Assembly (NCBI GenBank): GCA_002292815.1
Contig: DBBX01000015.1
Location: forward strand, 1-27,581
Origin: Thiotrichaceae bacterium UBA973
GTDB taxonomy: Bacteria; Pseudomonadota; Gammaproteobacteria; Eutrophobiales; Eutrophobiaceae
Direction: 5' to 3'
Length of the DNA stretch: 27,581 nt
Shown here: in pieces, positions 1 to 8,879 of the stretch
Layout: each line of letters begins with the position of its first letter
Numbering within the stretch: the stretch's first letter is position 1
The notes under the pieces: generated by a model
Told to the model about the DNA's origin: nothing
What the model saw: the letters and a program-made list of their open reading frames with translations, nothing else
The model's database searches: none
Program-made: the position numbers and the translations under genes

Positions 1-2
1 AA

Positions 3-848
3 AAGGTTTTGACGACGTACACCTTTATACATGCGTTGTCCAGGCATATTCCAGGTGAACATATCATAATAAATTCAAAGATTGATGGCACATTTCCGAA
101 TCACCACCCTGATCCAACGGTGCCAGAAAATTTAGTTCAGTTACAAGAAGTAGTGAAAAAAGAAAAGTGCGACTTAGGTATTGCCTTTGATGGTGATGGT
201 GATCGGCTTGGTGTTATTGATAGTCAGGGTCGGATTATCTGGGGTGATCAATTAATGAGCATCTATTCCGAAGATGTATTAAAAGATAATCCAGGCGCTA
301 CAATCATTGCTGATGTTAAGTCGAGTGATTTCTTGTTTGAAGATATTAATAGTAAAGGCGGTAACGCAATCATGTGGCGTACCGGTCATTCATTAATAAA
401 AGAAAAGATGTCTGAAACCGGGGCATTACTTGCCGGAGAAATGAGTGGGCACGTTTTCTTTAACGATAAGTATTATGGTTATGATGATGCGCTCTATGCT
501 GCGTTACGGTTAATCAGCATTCTTTCCAGAAGTGATAAAACCCTCGCAGAAATAAAAGATGCTATGCCTGCGATGGTCAATACTCCTGAATTGCGTTTTC
601 AATGTGATGATGAAATAAAGTTTCAGATAGTTGATGAAGTAAAAGCCCGCCTAACCAAAGCCGGTGTAAAGATTAATTCGCTAGATGGTGTTCGCGTTAA
701 CTCAGAGGAAGGATGGTGGTTGTTACGTGCTTCTAATACGCAAGATGTTCTAGTCGCGCGTTGTGAAGCGAGTAATGATGAAGATCTAGATTTATTAAAG
801 TCTACTGTTTTTGATCAACTGAAACAAAGTGGTGTTCATGCGGCTTGA
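3..848 (+). CDS. algC: Phosphomannomutase/phosphoglucomutase, 3' part (5' end outside window)
   Basis: This is an alpha-D-phosphohexomutase, which interconverts hexose 1- and 6-phosphates for sugar-nucleotide, LPS and exopolysaccharide synthesis in the cytoplasm. The frame is open to the left edge, so the gene is cut by the window. Counting from the in-frame TTG at position 9, the metal-binding loop DGDGDR is at residues 61-66, preceded by the family stretch DGTFPNHHPDP. The sugar-specificity loop GEMSGH and the C-terminal phosphate-binding segment RASNTQDVLVARCEA are present. In the last one D replaces the proline common in relatives. About 180 N-terminal residues, including the catalytic phosphoserine, would lie upstream compared with the roughly 460-aa AlgC/ManB proteins. 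The TTG is only an internal codon. The family is certain; algC versus manB/cpsG naming is less so. An intrinsic terminator follows. Confidence 0.9.
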   Translation, partial: KVLTTYTFIHALSRHIPGEHIIINSKIDGTFPNHHPDPTVPENLVQLQEVVKKEKCDLGIAFDGDGDRLGVIDSQGRIIWGDQLMSIYSEDVLKDNPGATIIADVKSSDFLFEDINSKGGNAIMWRTGHSLIKEKMSETGALLAGEMSGHVFFNDKYYGYDDALYAALRLISILSRSDKTLAEIKDAMPAMVNTPELRFQCDDEIKFQIVDEVKARLTKAGVKINSLDGVRVNSEEGWWLLRASNTQDVLVARCEASNDEDLDLLKSTVFDQLKQSGVHAA

Positions 849-894
849 TAATTATAAAAAAGATATAAACTAACTTAAAAACAACCTTGTTTTT

Positions 895-925
895 TGCCTG
901 AACTAATTGTCCAGGCATTTTTTTT
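895..925 (+). terminator. Rho-independent terminator after the phosphohexomutase gene
   Basis: A 6-bp stem TGCCTG (895-900) / CAGGCA (912-917) with an 11-nt loop is followed by eight T residues (918-925). It sits 46 nt after the stop codon. There is no A-tract on the left side, so it should act only on the plus strand. Confidence 0.8.
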
Positions 926-976
926 CATATAGTACTGAAAAATGATGGGTAGTCGTTCTAACTTCATAGGCAAAGC

Positions 977-1114
977 TTATTGAGCCATCATATTTTTAAT
1001 ATCGCGATCAAGTACCTGTTCATCTCCGAGATAGACCTCGGCCAATTGCTTTGACATCGACACGTGTTCTAGATCAATGCTGGTAAATTGCAATCCTAAT
1101 GATTCATCAGCCAT
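977..1114 (-). CDS. Small hypothetical protein, 45 aa
   Basis: This short minus-strand ORF starts at ATG 1112-1114 and is preceded by TGGAG 7-8 nt upstream, a good ribosome binding site. It encodes a soluble acidic 45-residue peptide (starts MADESLGLQF, ends IKNMMAQ) with no membrane segment, cysteines or recognisable motif. It is the only coding candidate in the 400-bp gap between the phosphohexomutase gene and corB. It lies 133 nt downstream of corB on the same strand, so it could be read from the corB transcript. A TCTGCG/CGCAGA hairpin lies between the two. I do not recognise the family, and chance occurrence is possible. Confidence 0.45.
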   Translation of the reverse strand: MADESLGLQFTSIDLEHVSMSKQLAEVYLGDEQVLDRDIKNMMAQ

Positions 1115-1247
1115 GTTAATCTCCAGTCAGATTGTCTAAGAAGATTGTGTCTTCATCTGCGTGCCAAGCGCAGACTCCTGTAATTCTTGCCGGGGTGTGC
1201 AGTTGCTATGCATGAACGAGGCAAAATATAGACCGGAGAATTCAGGA

Positions 1248-2525
1248 TTAAATGTTTTCTATGCTCTCTTCAAGTAGCTTTATACGCGCCATTTTTATTG
1301 AGTTTTCAGATACTTGCGTTATTTCTACGAGGTAATTGTCAATTTTTAAGGTAGTACCTGATTCGGGAATAAATTCCAGATGTTCTAACAAGAGTCCATT
1401 TAATGTCTTCGGTCCACTCGTTGGTAGGCTCCATTTTAATTGGCGGTTTATCTCGCGCAGATGAACAGAACAATCAATCAGGTAAAAACCGTCCTCCTGA
1501 TTTTGAATATCAAGATTGAAGGTTTGCATGTCGGTTGTAAATTCACCAACAATCTCTTCCAGTATATCTTCTAGCGTGACCAAACCCTGTATGACACCAT
1601 ATTCATCAACAACAATCCCAAAGCGGCTTTTATTGCGTTGAAAATTCATCATTTGTGTGTGCAGCTGCGTACCCTTAGGGACAAAATAGCAATCTATCAA
1701 AATATCTTTTATCGACTCTTTGGTGAGCTCATCTTTATCGCTCATGAGTCGGGCCACACGCCGAAGATGTATGATCCCAATAATATTATCAATATTAGAC
1801 TGATAAACAGGTAAGCGGGTGTGCTGACAATGACTAATCTGGTCAATTATTTCATTAATGGGGTCATCCAGATCAATGGCATCAACTTCATTTCTGGGTA
1901 CCATGATGTCATCAACATTGACATTTTCAAGTTCCAGAATATTGATCAGCATGCGTTGGTGGCGTTTTGGAATCAACGAACCAGCTTCTCTTACTATTGA
2001 TCTCAACTCCTCTCTGGACAGGGGAACATCTTCTTGCTCGTGTACATTAACCCCTAATTTATGTAACAGGCCATTCGCTATCCAGTTTACTAACCAGACA
2101 GCTGGATAAGCTATTCTCATCAACGGTGCGAGGATATAACTTGCCGGGAAAGCTATCGTCTCCGGCTTAAAAGCAGCAAAGGTTTTTGGCATGACTTCAG
2201 CAAAGATTAAAAACACCATGACTAACAGTATCGGTGCCAATGCAACACCTAAATCGCCCAATACACGAATACCAATAAGTGTCGCTACTGATGCAGCTAT
2301 AAAATTAACCAGATTATTGCCTAGCAATATCAGGCCGATAAGACGGTCTGGTCGAGCTAACAATTTTTCAGAAATTATGGCGCTACGCTTACCTTCTTTT
2401 GCCAGATGACGCAGCCGATGACGGTTCAAGGCAATCATGGCGGTTTCTGAGCTGGAGAAAAATGCAGAAAGAATGACTAACAAGAATAGGGCTACTACTA
2501 GTACCGATAGTGGAATCTCGTCCAA
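1248..2525 (-). CDS. corB: CNNM/CorB-type membrane protein (HlyC/CorC family, YfjD-like)
   Basis: This 425-aa inner-membrane protein matches E. coli YfjD/CorB in length and order. An N-terminal CNNM (DUF21) transmembrane domain fills residues 1 to about 190, with the family signatures SAFFSSSETAMIALNRHRLRHLAKEG cut short here as FFSSSETAM and RLRHLAK, then LLGNNLVN and FAEVMPKT. A CBS-domain pair follows (DIMVPRNEV; later GIVVDEYGVIQGLVTLEDI), and a C-terminal CorC/HlyC-type domain comes last. Family members are linked to magnesium/cobalt efflux or resistance. The start is TTG (2523-2525): the next in-frame codon upstream that matters is a TGA stop, no in-frame ATG exists, and a GAGG lies about 11 nt upstream. 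It follows ypjD by 85 nt, probably in one operon. The family is certain; the transported ion is inferred from family knowledge. Confidence 0.92.
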   Translation of the reverse strand: MDEIPLSVLVVALFLLVILSAFFSSSETAMIALNRHRLRHLAKEGKRSAIISEKLLARPDRLIGLILLGNNLVNFIAASVATLIGIRVLGDLGVALAPILLVMVFLIFAEVMPKTFAAFKPETIAFPASYILAPLMRIAYPAVWLVNWIANGLLHKLGVNVHEQEDVPLSREELRSIVREAGSLIPKRHQRMLINILELENVNVDDIMVPRNEVDAIDLDDPINEIIDQISHCQHTRLPVYQSNIDNIIGIIHLRRVARLMSDKDELTKESIKDILIDCYFVPKGTQLHTQMMNFQRNKSRFGIVVDEYGVIQGLVTLEDILEEIVGEFTTDMQTFNLDIQNQEDGFYLIDCSVHLREINRQLKWSLPTSGPKTLNGLLLEHLEFIPESGTTLKIDNYLVEITQVSENSIKMARIKLLEESIENI

Positions 2526-2610
2526 AAAATCATAACCTCAATTGTGACCAGTAGGTATTGTGCTGGATAACCCCGTACCTATGTCAAGTTATAGCGTGAA
2601 TTCTGTGGGT

Positions 2611-3417
2611 TTAGACGCGTTGTAAAATGACTTCAAGGACGAACTTTGAGCCGAAGTAGGCGAGTAATAATGCCGTAAACCCACCTAAAGCCCAGCGGAT
2701 GATTTGTTTTCCGCGCCAGCCGGCCGACCAGCGGCCCCAAAGCAAGATTGCGTAGATGACCCAAGCCACCATCGACAATATGGTCTTATGTGCCAGGTGT
2801 TGGGCAAAGATGTCACCAATAAACATCGTTCCTGAGGCAAGACTAAGACTCAACATAAAAAAACCAACGACAATAATTTGTATCAGTAGGGCCTCCATCA
2901 CCTGTAGCGGAGGTAGTGTATTCATGATAATCGCGACACGTTTTTCCTTAATCAGCTTCTCTTGTACGGCGAGCATAATAGCCTGAACAGCACTAATCAT
3001 TAATAGACTGTAGGCGCATATAGATAATAAGATATGAATGCGTAAACCCATTGACAAAGATTCACTTAAAAGACGTTCATCCGGTATAAAAAGCTCGAGT
3101 AAGATAGCTAAGCCAGCGGCCGGAAAGAGTATCAGCAGCAGGTTTTCCAAAGGGCGTAAGAAGGAAGACAGTAAAACGATTAATGCGACAAGCCAGCTTA
3201 CCAATGAAACCGCATTAAAAAATCCAAAATCAAAACCACTGCCCAAAATAATCGATTGATACAGCAAATGACCATGCAAAATGATGCCAATAGCGCCTGA
3301 TATCAGCGCGATTGTTCGTCTCTTGTTAAATAATTCTGACGATGTAATTATTCTGGCACCTAGCAGGCAAGTCGATGTCAGGTAAAGTAATACAGCTACA
3401 AAAGCTTGAAGACTCAT
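2611..3417 (-). CDS. ypjD: YpjD, CcsA/CcmC-type cytochrome c assembly family membrane protein
   Basis: This 268-aa polytopic inner-membrane protein has about eight hydrophobic segments. The tryptophan-rich stretch WGRWSAGWRGKQ near residues 227-238 is typical of the cytochrome c assembly (heme handling) superfamily. E. coli YpjD has nearly the same length and the same neighbours (ffh divergent, yfjD downstream), so the name rests on both sequence and synteny. The true substrate or role of YpjD is not established; a heme-related role is only suggested by the superfamily. The ATG start is at 3415-3417. The 160-bp gap to ffh must hold the divergent promoters. Confidence 0.88.
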   Translation of the reverse strand: MSLQAFVAVLLYLTSTCLLGARIITSSELFNKRRTIALISGAIGIILHGHLLYQSIILGSGFDFGFFNAVSLVSWLVALIVLLSSFLRPLENLLLILFPAAGLAILLELFIPDERLLSESLSMGLRIHILLSICAYSLLMISAVQAIMLAVQEKLIKEKRVAIIMNTLPPLQVMEALLIQIIVVGFFMLSLSLASGTMFIGDIFAQHLAHKTILSMVAWVIYAILLWGRWSAGWRGKQIIRWALGGFTALLLAYFGSKFVLEVILQRV

Positions 3418-3577
3418 AGTTTAATATTATCTATAGGGATAAATAGATGATTGCATATTCTGACAGGCTGTAGAAGTGTTGATTCTGTTGTAAACATGTA
3501 AATGTTTTTTTAAGTTATTGAATTAATAAGTTAGAATAGCTGACTATTTTACTAAAATGAAATGAATCTAGAACACT

Positions 3578-4945
3578 ATGTTTGATACTCTTTCCGATAA
3601 ATTAACCCGGGTCTTTAAAGACCTGCGTGGCCATGGTCGTTTAACCGAAGAAAATATCAGTGATGGCCTACGTGAAGTGCGTATGGCCTTGCTTGAGGCC
3701 GATGTCGCCCTGCCGGTTGTGCGTGATTTTATCCAGCATGTCCGTGATCGTTCCCTGGACAAAGAAGTCGTCACCAGTCTCACGCCGGGACAAGCACTGA
3801 TCAAGATTGTTAATGAAGAGTTGGCTTCCCTCATGGGAGAAAGTAACGAACCATTAAACCTCAAAGCACAGCCCCCCGCTGTTATTCTTCTTGCTGGATT
3901 ACAAGGCGCAGGTAAAACGACAACCGCTGCAAAATTAGGACGTTGGATTAAACAAAAAGAGAATAAAAAAGTCGCCGTAGTCAGTTGCGATGTTTATCGA
4001 CCAGCGGCTATTAAACAATTACAGACTCTGGCGAATGAAAATGAATTAGTCTGGATTGAAAGTAAGGAAACTGAAAACCCGGCCACCATTGCTGCCAATG
4101 CGGTTGATACAGCCAGACGTCAGCTGATAGATGTTCTTATTGTTGATAGTGCAGGGCGGTTGCATATCGATGATGAGATGATGCAAGAAATTCAAACTGT
4201 TCATGACAAGATAACGCCAATCGAGACATTATTCGTTATCGATAGCATGATGGGGCAGGATGCCGTAAATGCAGCTGCTGCATTTAATAATGCATTACCC
4301 TTAACGGGCACTATCTTGACCAAGACTGATGGTGATGCACGCGGTGGCGCGGCATTAACCGTCAAGCACGTCACTGGAAAACCAATTAAATTTATTGGTA
4401 CTGGTGAAAAAAGTGATGCCTTCACGCCATTTCATCCAGAACGTATTGCTTCACGAATATTAGGCATGGGTGATGTTCTTAGTCTGATTGAAGAAGTAGA
4501 AGAAAAAACAGATCAAAAAGAAGCCCTCAAACTAGCCAAGAAACTTAAAGCAGGGAAAGGCTTTAACCTGGAAGACTTTCGCGAGCAATTAAAACAAATG
4601 GGTAGTATGGGGGGGATTGCCGGGTTGATGGATAAAATACCCGGGGTATCACAATTGCCACCCGGTGCAGCTGCCCAAGTCAATGATAAGGAGTTTGTTA
4701 AATTAGGCGCAATCATCGACTCCATGACACGCAAGGAACGAGTCGCTCCAGCGATTATTAATGGCTCACGCAAAAAACGAATTGCCAGTGGATCAGGCAC
4801 ACAAATTCAAGATATCAATAAACTGCTAAAACAATTTAAACAAATGCAAAAGATGATGAAAAAAATGTCTGGCAAAGGCGGCATGGCGAAGATGCTGCGC
4901 GGGATGGGCGGCAATATGCCACCACCGGGGATGCCATTTAAATAA
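3578..4945 (+). CDS. ffh: Signal recognition particle protein Ffh (SRP54)
   Basis: This is the protein subunit of the bacterial SRP. It binds 4.5S RNA and the signal sequences of nascent inner-membrane proteins and delivers ribosomes to FtsY. The 455 aa match the family length. In order there is an N domain (1 to about 90), a GTPase G domain with the P-loop GLQGAGKT (107-114), DVYRPAAIKQL, the DSAGR switch and TKTDGDARGG specificity region, and a methionine-rich M domain (about 300-455) with runs such as MQKMMKKMSGKGGMAKM. The ATG start fits the conserved N-terminus MFDTLSDKL. The gene is divergent from ypjD, as in other gammaproteobacteria. Instead of rpsP-rimM-trmD-rplS, the next gene here is maeB. 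Confidence 0.98.
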   Translation: MFDTLSDKLTRVFKDLRGHGRLTEENISDGLREVRMALLEADVALPVVRDFIQHVRDRSLDKEVVTSLTPGQALIKIVNEELASLMGESNEPLNLKAQPPAVILLAGLQGAGKTTTAAKLGRWIKQKENKKVAVVSCDVYRPAAIKQLQTLANENELVWIESKETENPATIAANAVDTARRQLIDVLIVDSAGRLHIDDEMMQEIQTVHDKITPIETLFVIDSMMGQDAVNAAAAFNNALPLTGTILTKTDGDARGGAALTVKHVTGKPIKFIGTGEKSDAFTPFHPERIASRILGMGDVLSLIEEVEEKTDQKEALKLAKKLKAGKGFNLEDFREQLKQMGSMGGIAGLMDKIPGVSQLPPGAAAQVNDKEFVKLGAIIDSMTRKERVAPAIINGSRKKRIASGSGTQIQDINKLLKQFKQMQKMMKKMSGKGGMAKMLRGMGGNMPPPGMPFK

Positions 4946-4947
4946 TA

Positions 4948-7188
4948 ATGTCAGACGAAACAGAAAAGTCCGCACTAGATTATCATCGTTTTCCCAAACC
5001 CGGAAAGATTGAAATATCCGCAACCAAACCGCTGGCAAATCCACGTGACTTAGCCTTGGCCTATAGCCCAGGTGTGGCTGAGCCTTGCAAGGCTATCGCA
5101 ACAGAAAGCCGAATGGCTGCTGAATTAACTGCACGCTCAAATCTCGTTGCTGTTATTACAAATGGTACCGCTGTTTTAGGCTTGGGTGATATAGGCCCGC
5201 TTGCAGCAAAACCGGTTATGGAAGGCAAGGCGGTACTGTTTAAAAAATTTGCCGGTATCGATGTCTTTGATCTTGAGATCAACGAAAAGGATCCAGATAA
5301 GCTGATCGATATTATTGCCAGTCTGGAACCTACTTTTGGCGGTATAAATCTGGAAGATATACGTTCGCCAGAATGTTTTTTGGTCGAAGGTAAATTGCGT
5401 AAACGCCTAAAGATCCCTGTGTTTCATGATGACCAACATGGCACGGCAATTATTGTTGCTGCCGGAATTATTAATGCACTTAAAATTGTTGGTAAAGAAA
5501 TTTCTCAAGTTAAGCTAGTAACAACGGGTGCCGGTGCTGCAGGCATCGCTTGTCTTAAGTTGCTCGTCAAGTTGGGTATGAAAAAAGATAATATTATCGC
5601 CGTTGATCATGTTGGTGTTATTTATAAAAATCGTCGTGCCGAACAGACACCACATAAACGCATGTTTGCTAGCAATACTAAACTAAGAACACTCTCTGAT
5701 GTAATGAAGGGTGCGGATATCTTTCTTGGGTTATCAGCTCCTGGTATTTTAAAACAGGAGATGGTCAGAAGCATGGCTGACAATCCTATAGTATTTGCTT
5801 TGGCAAATCCTATACCGGAAATATTACCTGAAGAGATCAAGGCGGTACGTGATGATGCAATAATTGCCACGGGGCGCTCTGACTATCCTAATCAGGTTAA
5901 TAACGTATTGTGCTTTCCCTTTATCTTTCGTGGTGCCCTTGATGTCGTAGCAACGACAATCAATGACGAAATGAAGATCTCTATGGTTTATGCACTGGCA
6001 GAGATGGCAACAGAAGAGACACCTGAAGCTGTTGCCGCCGTCTATGGCGGTGAAGAACTGAAGTTTGGCAGGGAATATTTAATACCGAAACCCTTCGATC
6101 CAAGGTTAATCGTTAAGCTGGCTCCAGCAATAGCTCAGGCCGCGATGGACAGTGGTGTTGCTACGCGTCCGATTGAAGATATGGAAGCCTATCGTCAGCA
6201 TTTATCACAATATGTGTTTGAATCCGTTATCTTGATGAAGCCACTGTTTGAAAAGGCTAAAAGTGATCCTAAGCGACTGGTTTATGCAGAAGGTGAAAAA
6301 ACCAAGATTCTACATAGCGTGCAATCGGTACTTGATGAACGATTAGCAAAACCAATATTGATTGGCGATCCAGATACAATAGAAAACAGAATAAAACATA
6401 TGGGGCTACGTCTTCGACCCGGCATCGATGTCGAGATCATTAATCCTAAAGAGTACATGAAAAAGATGGACATTGATCAAACCGGTATGACGGAGGCTAA
6501 TACCTGTGTAGCAACGAAAATGCTACAACAAGGCGAGGCTGATGCCATGATCTGTGGCACAGATGGACACTTCCACGATCACCTAGACCACGTCACCAGA
6601 GAGTTAGGTATCCATGAAGAGCTTAATCAGGCAGCAGCAGTCAATGTGTTATTGCTTAAAAAAGGTGCCTATTTTATTTGCGATACAGCCGTAACCGTTG
6701 ACCCAACTGCCGAACAAATTGCAGACAATACCCTGTTAGCTGCAGAAACAGTGCAGCGCTTTGGCTTGACACCAAAAGTTGCTTTGCTGTCTTTTTCAAA
6801 TGGAGATGATATTGATTCTGAAACTAGCAAGAAGATGACTGCGGCAATGGATATAATTCATAAGCAGAACCCTGACCTGCAAGTGCAAGGGCCAATCCGG
6901 GCTGATGCTGCATTGCTGAAAGATATACGTCGACGGGTATTGCCGTATTCAAAATTGGTTGAGAATGCAAACTTGTTGATCATGCCTAATCTCGATGCTG
7001 CCAAGATTGCATATGATATGGTCAAAGTTCTGGGCGAGGCGGTATCGATTGGCCCGATCCTTGTCGGCCTTAATTATCCGGTACATATCCTGACACCGTC
7101 ATCAACAGTGCGCCGAATAGTGAATGCCAGTGCTATTGCTGTCGTTGATGCGCAGATAAAGGCTAATGAATCACGGTCGTTATTATGA
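4948..7188 (+). CDS. maeB: NADP-dependent malic enzyme with C-terminal phosphotransacetylase-like domain
   Basis: This enzyme decarboxylates malate to pyruvate with formation of NADPH, linking the TCA cycle to gluconeogenesis and biosynthesis. The 746-aa size is that of the long MaeB class (E. coli 759). The malic N domain holds ALAYSPGVAEPC (36-47), TNGTAVLGLGDIG (71-83) and the FHDDQHGTA segment. The NAD(P)-binding domain contains GAGAAGIACLKLL. From about residue 425 a PTA-like domain follows, with CVATKMLQQGEADAMICG; in studied MaeB proteins this part regulates through acetyl-CoA rather than catalysing. The gene starts 2 nt after the ffh stop with no strong ribosome binding site in the spacer, so translation is probably coupled to ffh. 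Confidence 0.96.
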   Translation: MSDETEKSALDYHRFPKPGKIEISATKPLANPRDLALAYSPGVAEPCKAIATESRMAAELTARSNLVAVITNGTAVLGLGDIGPLAAKPVMEGKAVLFKKFAGIDVFDLEINEKDPDKLIDIIASLEPTFGGINLEDIRSPECFLVEGKLRKRLKIPVFHDDQHGTAIIVAAGIINALKIVGKEISQVKLVTTGAGAAGIACLKLLVKLGMKKDNIIAVDHVGVIYKNRRAEQTPHKRMFASNTKLRTLSDVMKGADIFLGLSAPGILKQEMVRSMADNPIVFALANPIPEILPEEIKAVRDDAIIATGRSDYPNQVNNVLCFPFIFRGALDVVATTINDEMKISMVYALAEMATEETPEAVAAVYGGEELKFGREYLIPKPFDPRLIVKLAPAIAQAAMDSGVATRPIEDMEAYRQHLSQYVFESVILMKPLFEKAKSDPKRLVYAEGEKTKILHSVQSVLDERLAKPILIGDPDTIENRIKHMGLRLRPGIDVEIINPKEYMKKMDIDQTGMTEANTCVATKMLQQGEADAMICGTDGHFHDHLDHVTRELGIHEELNQAAAVNVLLLKKGAYFICDTAVTVDPTAEQIADNTLLAAETVQRFGLTPKVALLSFSNGDDIDSETSKKMTAAMDIIHKQNPDLQVQGPIRADAALLKDIRRRVLPYSKLVENANLLIMPNLDAAKIAYDMVKVLGEAVSIGPILVGLNYPVHILTPSSTVRRIVNASAIAVVDAQIKANESRSLL

Positions 7189-7224
7189 GCAGTTCAGTAC
7201 AGGATGTACCATAAGTCGCGAGAT

Positions 7225-7285
7225 GCCTATATGTACATAGGCGATAGAGTAACGAATGGAACAGTTACCGAGGAGTCCGTAGCGG
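7225..7285. other. Structured maeB-dsbB intergenic segment (three consecutive short hairpins)
   Basis: Between the convergent maeB and dsbB genes three inverted repeats follow each other. They are GCCTAT/ATAGGC (7225-7230/7237-7242, 6-nt loop), GTAAC/GTTAC (7249-7253/7264-7268) and TCCG/CGGA close behind. None has a U-tract, so they are not classical intrinsic terminators. They may still block read-through between the convergent genes, or be a degenerate repeat. Confidence 0.35.
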
Positions 7286-7291
7286 CGGAAC

Positions 7292-7801
7292 TTAAAAGTT
7301 AAATAGTCTTCTCTCAGGTTTTAGCATGAACGTTGCTAGAATAGTGACAATAGTAATACTCGAGAAACAAACCAGACTCCATTCAGGAATACTCAAACCG
7401 ATGAATTGCCATTGAATCTCAGCGCATTCTCCAGAACCGCTGAATATCATCTTTAATGCTTGTCCAAAAGGAAATACTTCAAGCATATATTCCAGCCCAG
7501 GTCCGCATTCGGGCACTAGTTCCGGTGGTAAATGTTGTAACCATGTCTGCCTACCAGCAATGGCAACACCAATCAAAGAGAAAATAATCAGTAGAATGTT
7601 GTATATAATTCGAAATATACCCATAGGGTTATGAATAGCAGCTATAAGCGCAACAACAGCAATCGCTATATAGCTCAATCGTTGAAACGCACATAGTGGA
7701 CAGGGTTCGAGTCCTTTGACATGTTCCAAATAGAGACCAAAGCCAAGTAAAGATAGGCAAATAATAAATAGAGCGATATAGAATAGTCTTGAAGTCAGCA
7801 T
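7292..7801 (-). CDS. dsbB: Disulfide bond formation protein DsbB
   Basis: This quinone reductase of the inner membrane re-oxidises periplasmic DsbA and passes electrons to ubiquinone. The 169-aa protein has four hydrophobic helices. Both periplasmic cysteine pairs are present: the CPLC motif with C34 and C37, and the second loop with C99 (PECGPGLEYM) and C126 (GSGECAEIQW). These correspond to E. coli C41/C44 and C104/C130. The start is ATG (7799-7801). The gene is convergent with maeB and divergent from the AEC carrier, so it is probably transcribed alone from the AT-rich 147-bp gap. No dsbA is in the window. Confidence 0.95.
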   Translation of the reverse strand: MLTSRLFYIALFIICLSLLGFGLYLEHVKGLEPCPLCAFQRLSYIAIAVVALIAAIHNPMGIFRIIYNILLIIFSLIGVAIAGRQTWLQHLPPELVPECGPGLEYMLEVFPFGQALKMIFSGSGECAEIQWQFIGLSIPEWSLVCFSSITIVTILATFMLKPERRLFNF

Positions 7802-7948
7802 AACGTTATTGTTTTATTGTTGATTTTGATACGAATTTTTAAATTAATTATTACCGAACATATATTTAATTTAATATAGTATCGCGAAGAGACTAAAAAT
7901 AAAAATCCATTCCCAACCGCTTATCTACAATGTCGCAAAAAACCAACA

Positions 7949-8836
7949 ATGATCGCTATCAGGATCTTTGAAATCACCTTTCCTATCTTTTCGATAGTCG
8001 CAGCGGGCCTGTTTTACGCTAAAAAATATAGTCCGGAGATGACGCTCCCTAATCGTTTGAATATGGATATATTTATACCTTGTCTGCTGTTTAGTGTATT
8101 GATCGAACGGGGTGGTGTTTCTGGACTATTTGGTGGATTAGCACTCGCAATTACTTTGGTAATCTTACTCTCAGGTCTGATTGCCTTGCTGCTTGCGAAG
8201 TTGTTCAGTATCGACCCCCGTAGTCTATGCCCGCCTGTTATGTTTGCCAATGCAGGTAATCTGGGCTTGCCATTAGTTGTTTTAAGTTTTGGTGAAATTG
8301 CACTACCCGCAGCGGTTATCTGTTTTGTTGTCTGTAATTTCTTCCACATAACACTTGGTAGATATCTACTGAATAAACAACCCAACATTTTAAAAGTCTT
8401 CCTCTCTCCATTGATTATGGCAGTTGTATTGGCCCTAATATTGAGCCTCTTAAATATAAACATATCTCAGACTCTATTAGAGCCCATACGTATGTTGGGC
8501 AATATTGCTGTACCTTTATTATTATTCGCACTTGGTGTTCGGCTTATTGATATGAAAATGTCTGAGTGGAAGATTGGATTATCAGTCGCATTGCTCGCGC
8601 CAATATCTGGTGTCGCTATAGTTTTGCTAATTACGCCTTTTATAGACTTAACGCGATTAGAGCAGGGTGTTTTATTTTTGTTTGGAGCGTTACCGCCAGC
8701 AGTGATGAATTTTATATTTGCGGAACATTATAATCAGGAACCATCAAAAGTAGCCGCGATGGTCTTATTTGGAAATGCGTTTGCAGTTATTTCTATACCT
8801 ATGGTATTGGTTTATGTGTTACCGAGGTTTGGGTAG
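7949..8836 (+). CDS. AEC (auxin efflux carrier) family transporter
   Basis: This 295-aa polytopic protein has about ten hydrophobic segments. The first is IFEITFPIFSIVAAGLFYAK. Family-typical helix-breaking stretches follow, such as LNMDIFIPCLLFSVL near residue 40 and MFANAGNLGLPLV near residue 100; the N-A-G-N-x-G-L-P pattern is characteristic of AEC carriers. The late GALPPAVMNFIFAEHYNQEP is also usual for the family. Bacterial members export or import small organic acids and similar solutes, and the substrate cannot be read from the sequence. The ATG at 7949 fits the hydrophobic N-terminus. A second ATG at 7930 is in another frame and leads only to a 13-codon ORF. The gene is followed immediately by repeats. 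Confidence 0.88.
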   Translation: MIAIRIFEITFPIFSIVAAGLFYAKKYSPEMTLPNRLNMDIFIPCLLFSVLIERGGVSGLFGGLALAITLVILLSGLIALLLAKLFSIDPRSLCPPVMFANAGNLGLPLVVLSFGEIALPAAVICFVVCNFFHITLGRYLLNKQPNILKVFLSPLIMAVVLALILSLLNINISQTLLEPIRMLGNIAVPLLLFALGVRLIDMKMSEWKIGLSVALLAPISGVAIVLLITPFIDLTRLEQGVLFLFGALPPAVMNFIFAEHYNQEPSKVAAMVLFGNAFAVISIPMVLVYVLPRFG

Positions 8837-8843
8837 TTGTGTC

Positions 8844-8863
8844 ATTCCCGCAACGGTGGGAAT
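8844..8863. repeat. dRS3-type hairpin repeat, copy 1 (ATTCCC-N8-GGGAAT)
   Basis: ATTCCC (8844-8849) and GGGAAT (8858-8863) flank an 8-nt centre GCAACGGT. The pattern matches the dispersed dRS3 element described in Neisseria and similar repeats in other proteobacteria. It begins 7 nt after the stop codon of the AEC carrier. Confidence 0.8.
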
Positions 8864-8879
8864 CTAGTACGACTTCGTC

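Noticed and set aside
1..60. Possible frameshift at the left edge of the phosphohexomutase gene
   Set aside because: The frame is open to the edge and reads into the conserved DGTFPNHHPDP block; alternative frames contain stops and no family motifs. Too little sequence remains to claim an error.
3480..3577. AAACAT/ATGTTT inverted repeat followed by T residues upstream of ffh as a terminator
   Set aside because: It lies between divergent genes, where no transcript from the window would need to end on the plus strand, and the stem is weak and AT-only apart from one pair.
7930..7971. Short ORF starting at ATG 7930 just before the AEC carrier, possible leader peptide
   Set aside because: Only 13 codons, no codon runs typical of attenuators, no terminator hairpin after it and no Shine-Dalgarno.
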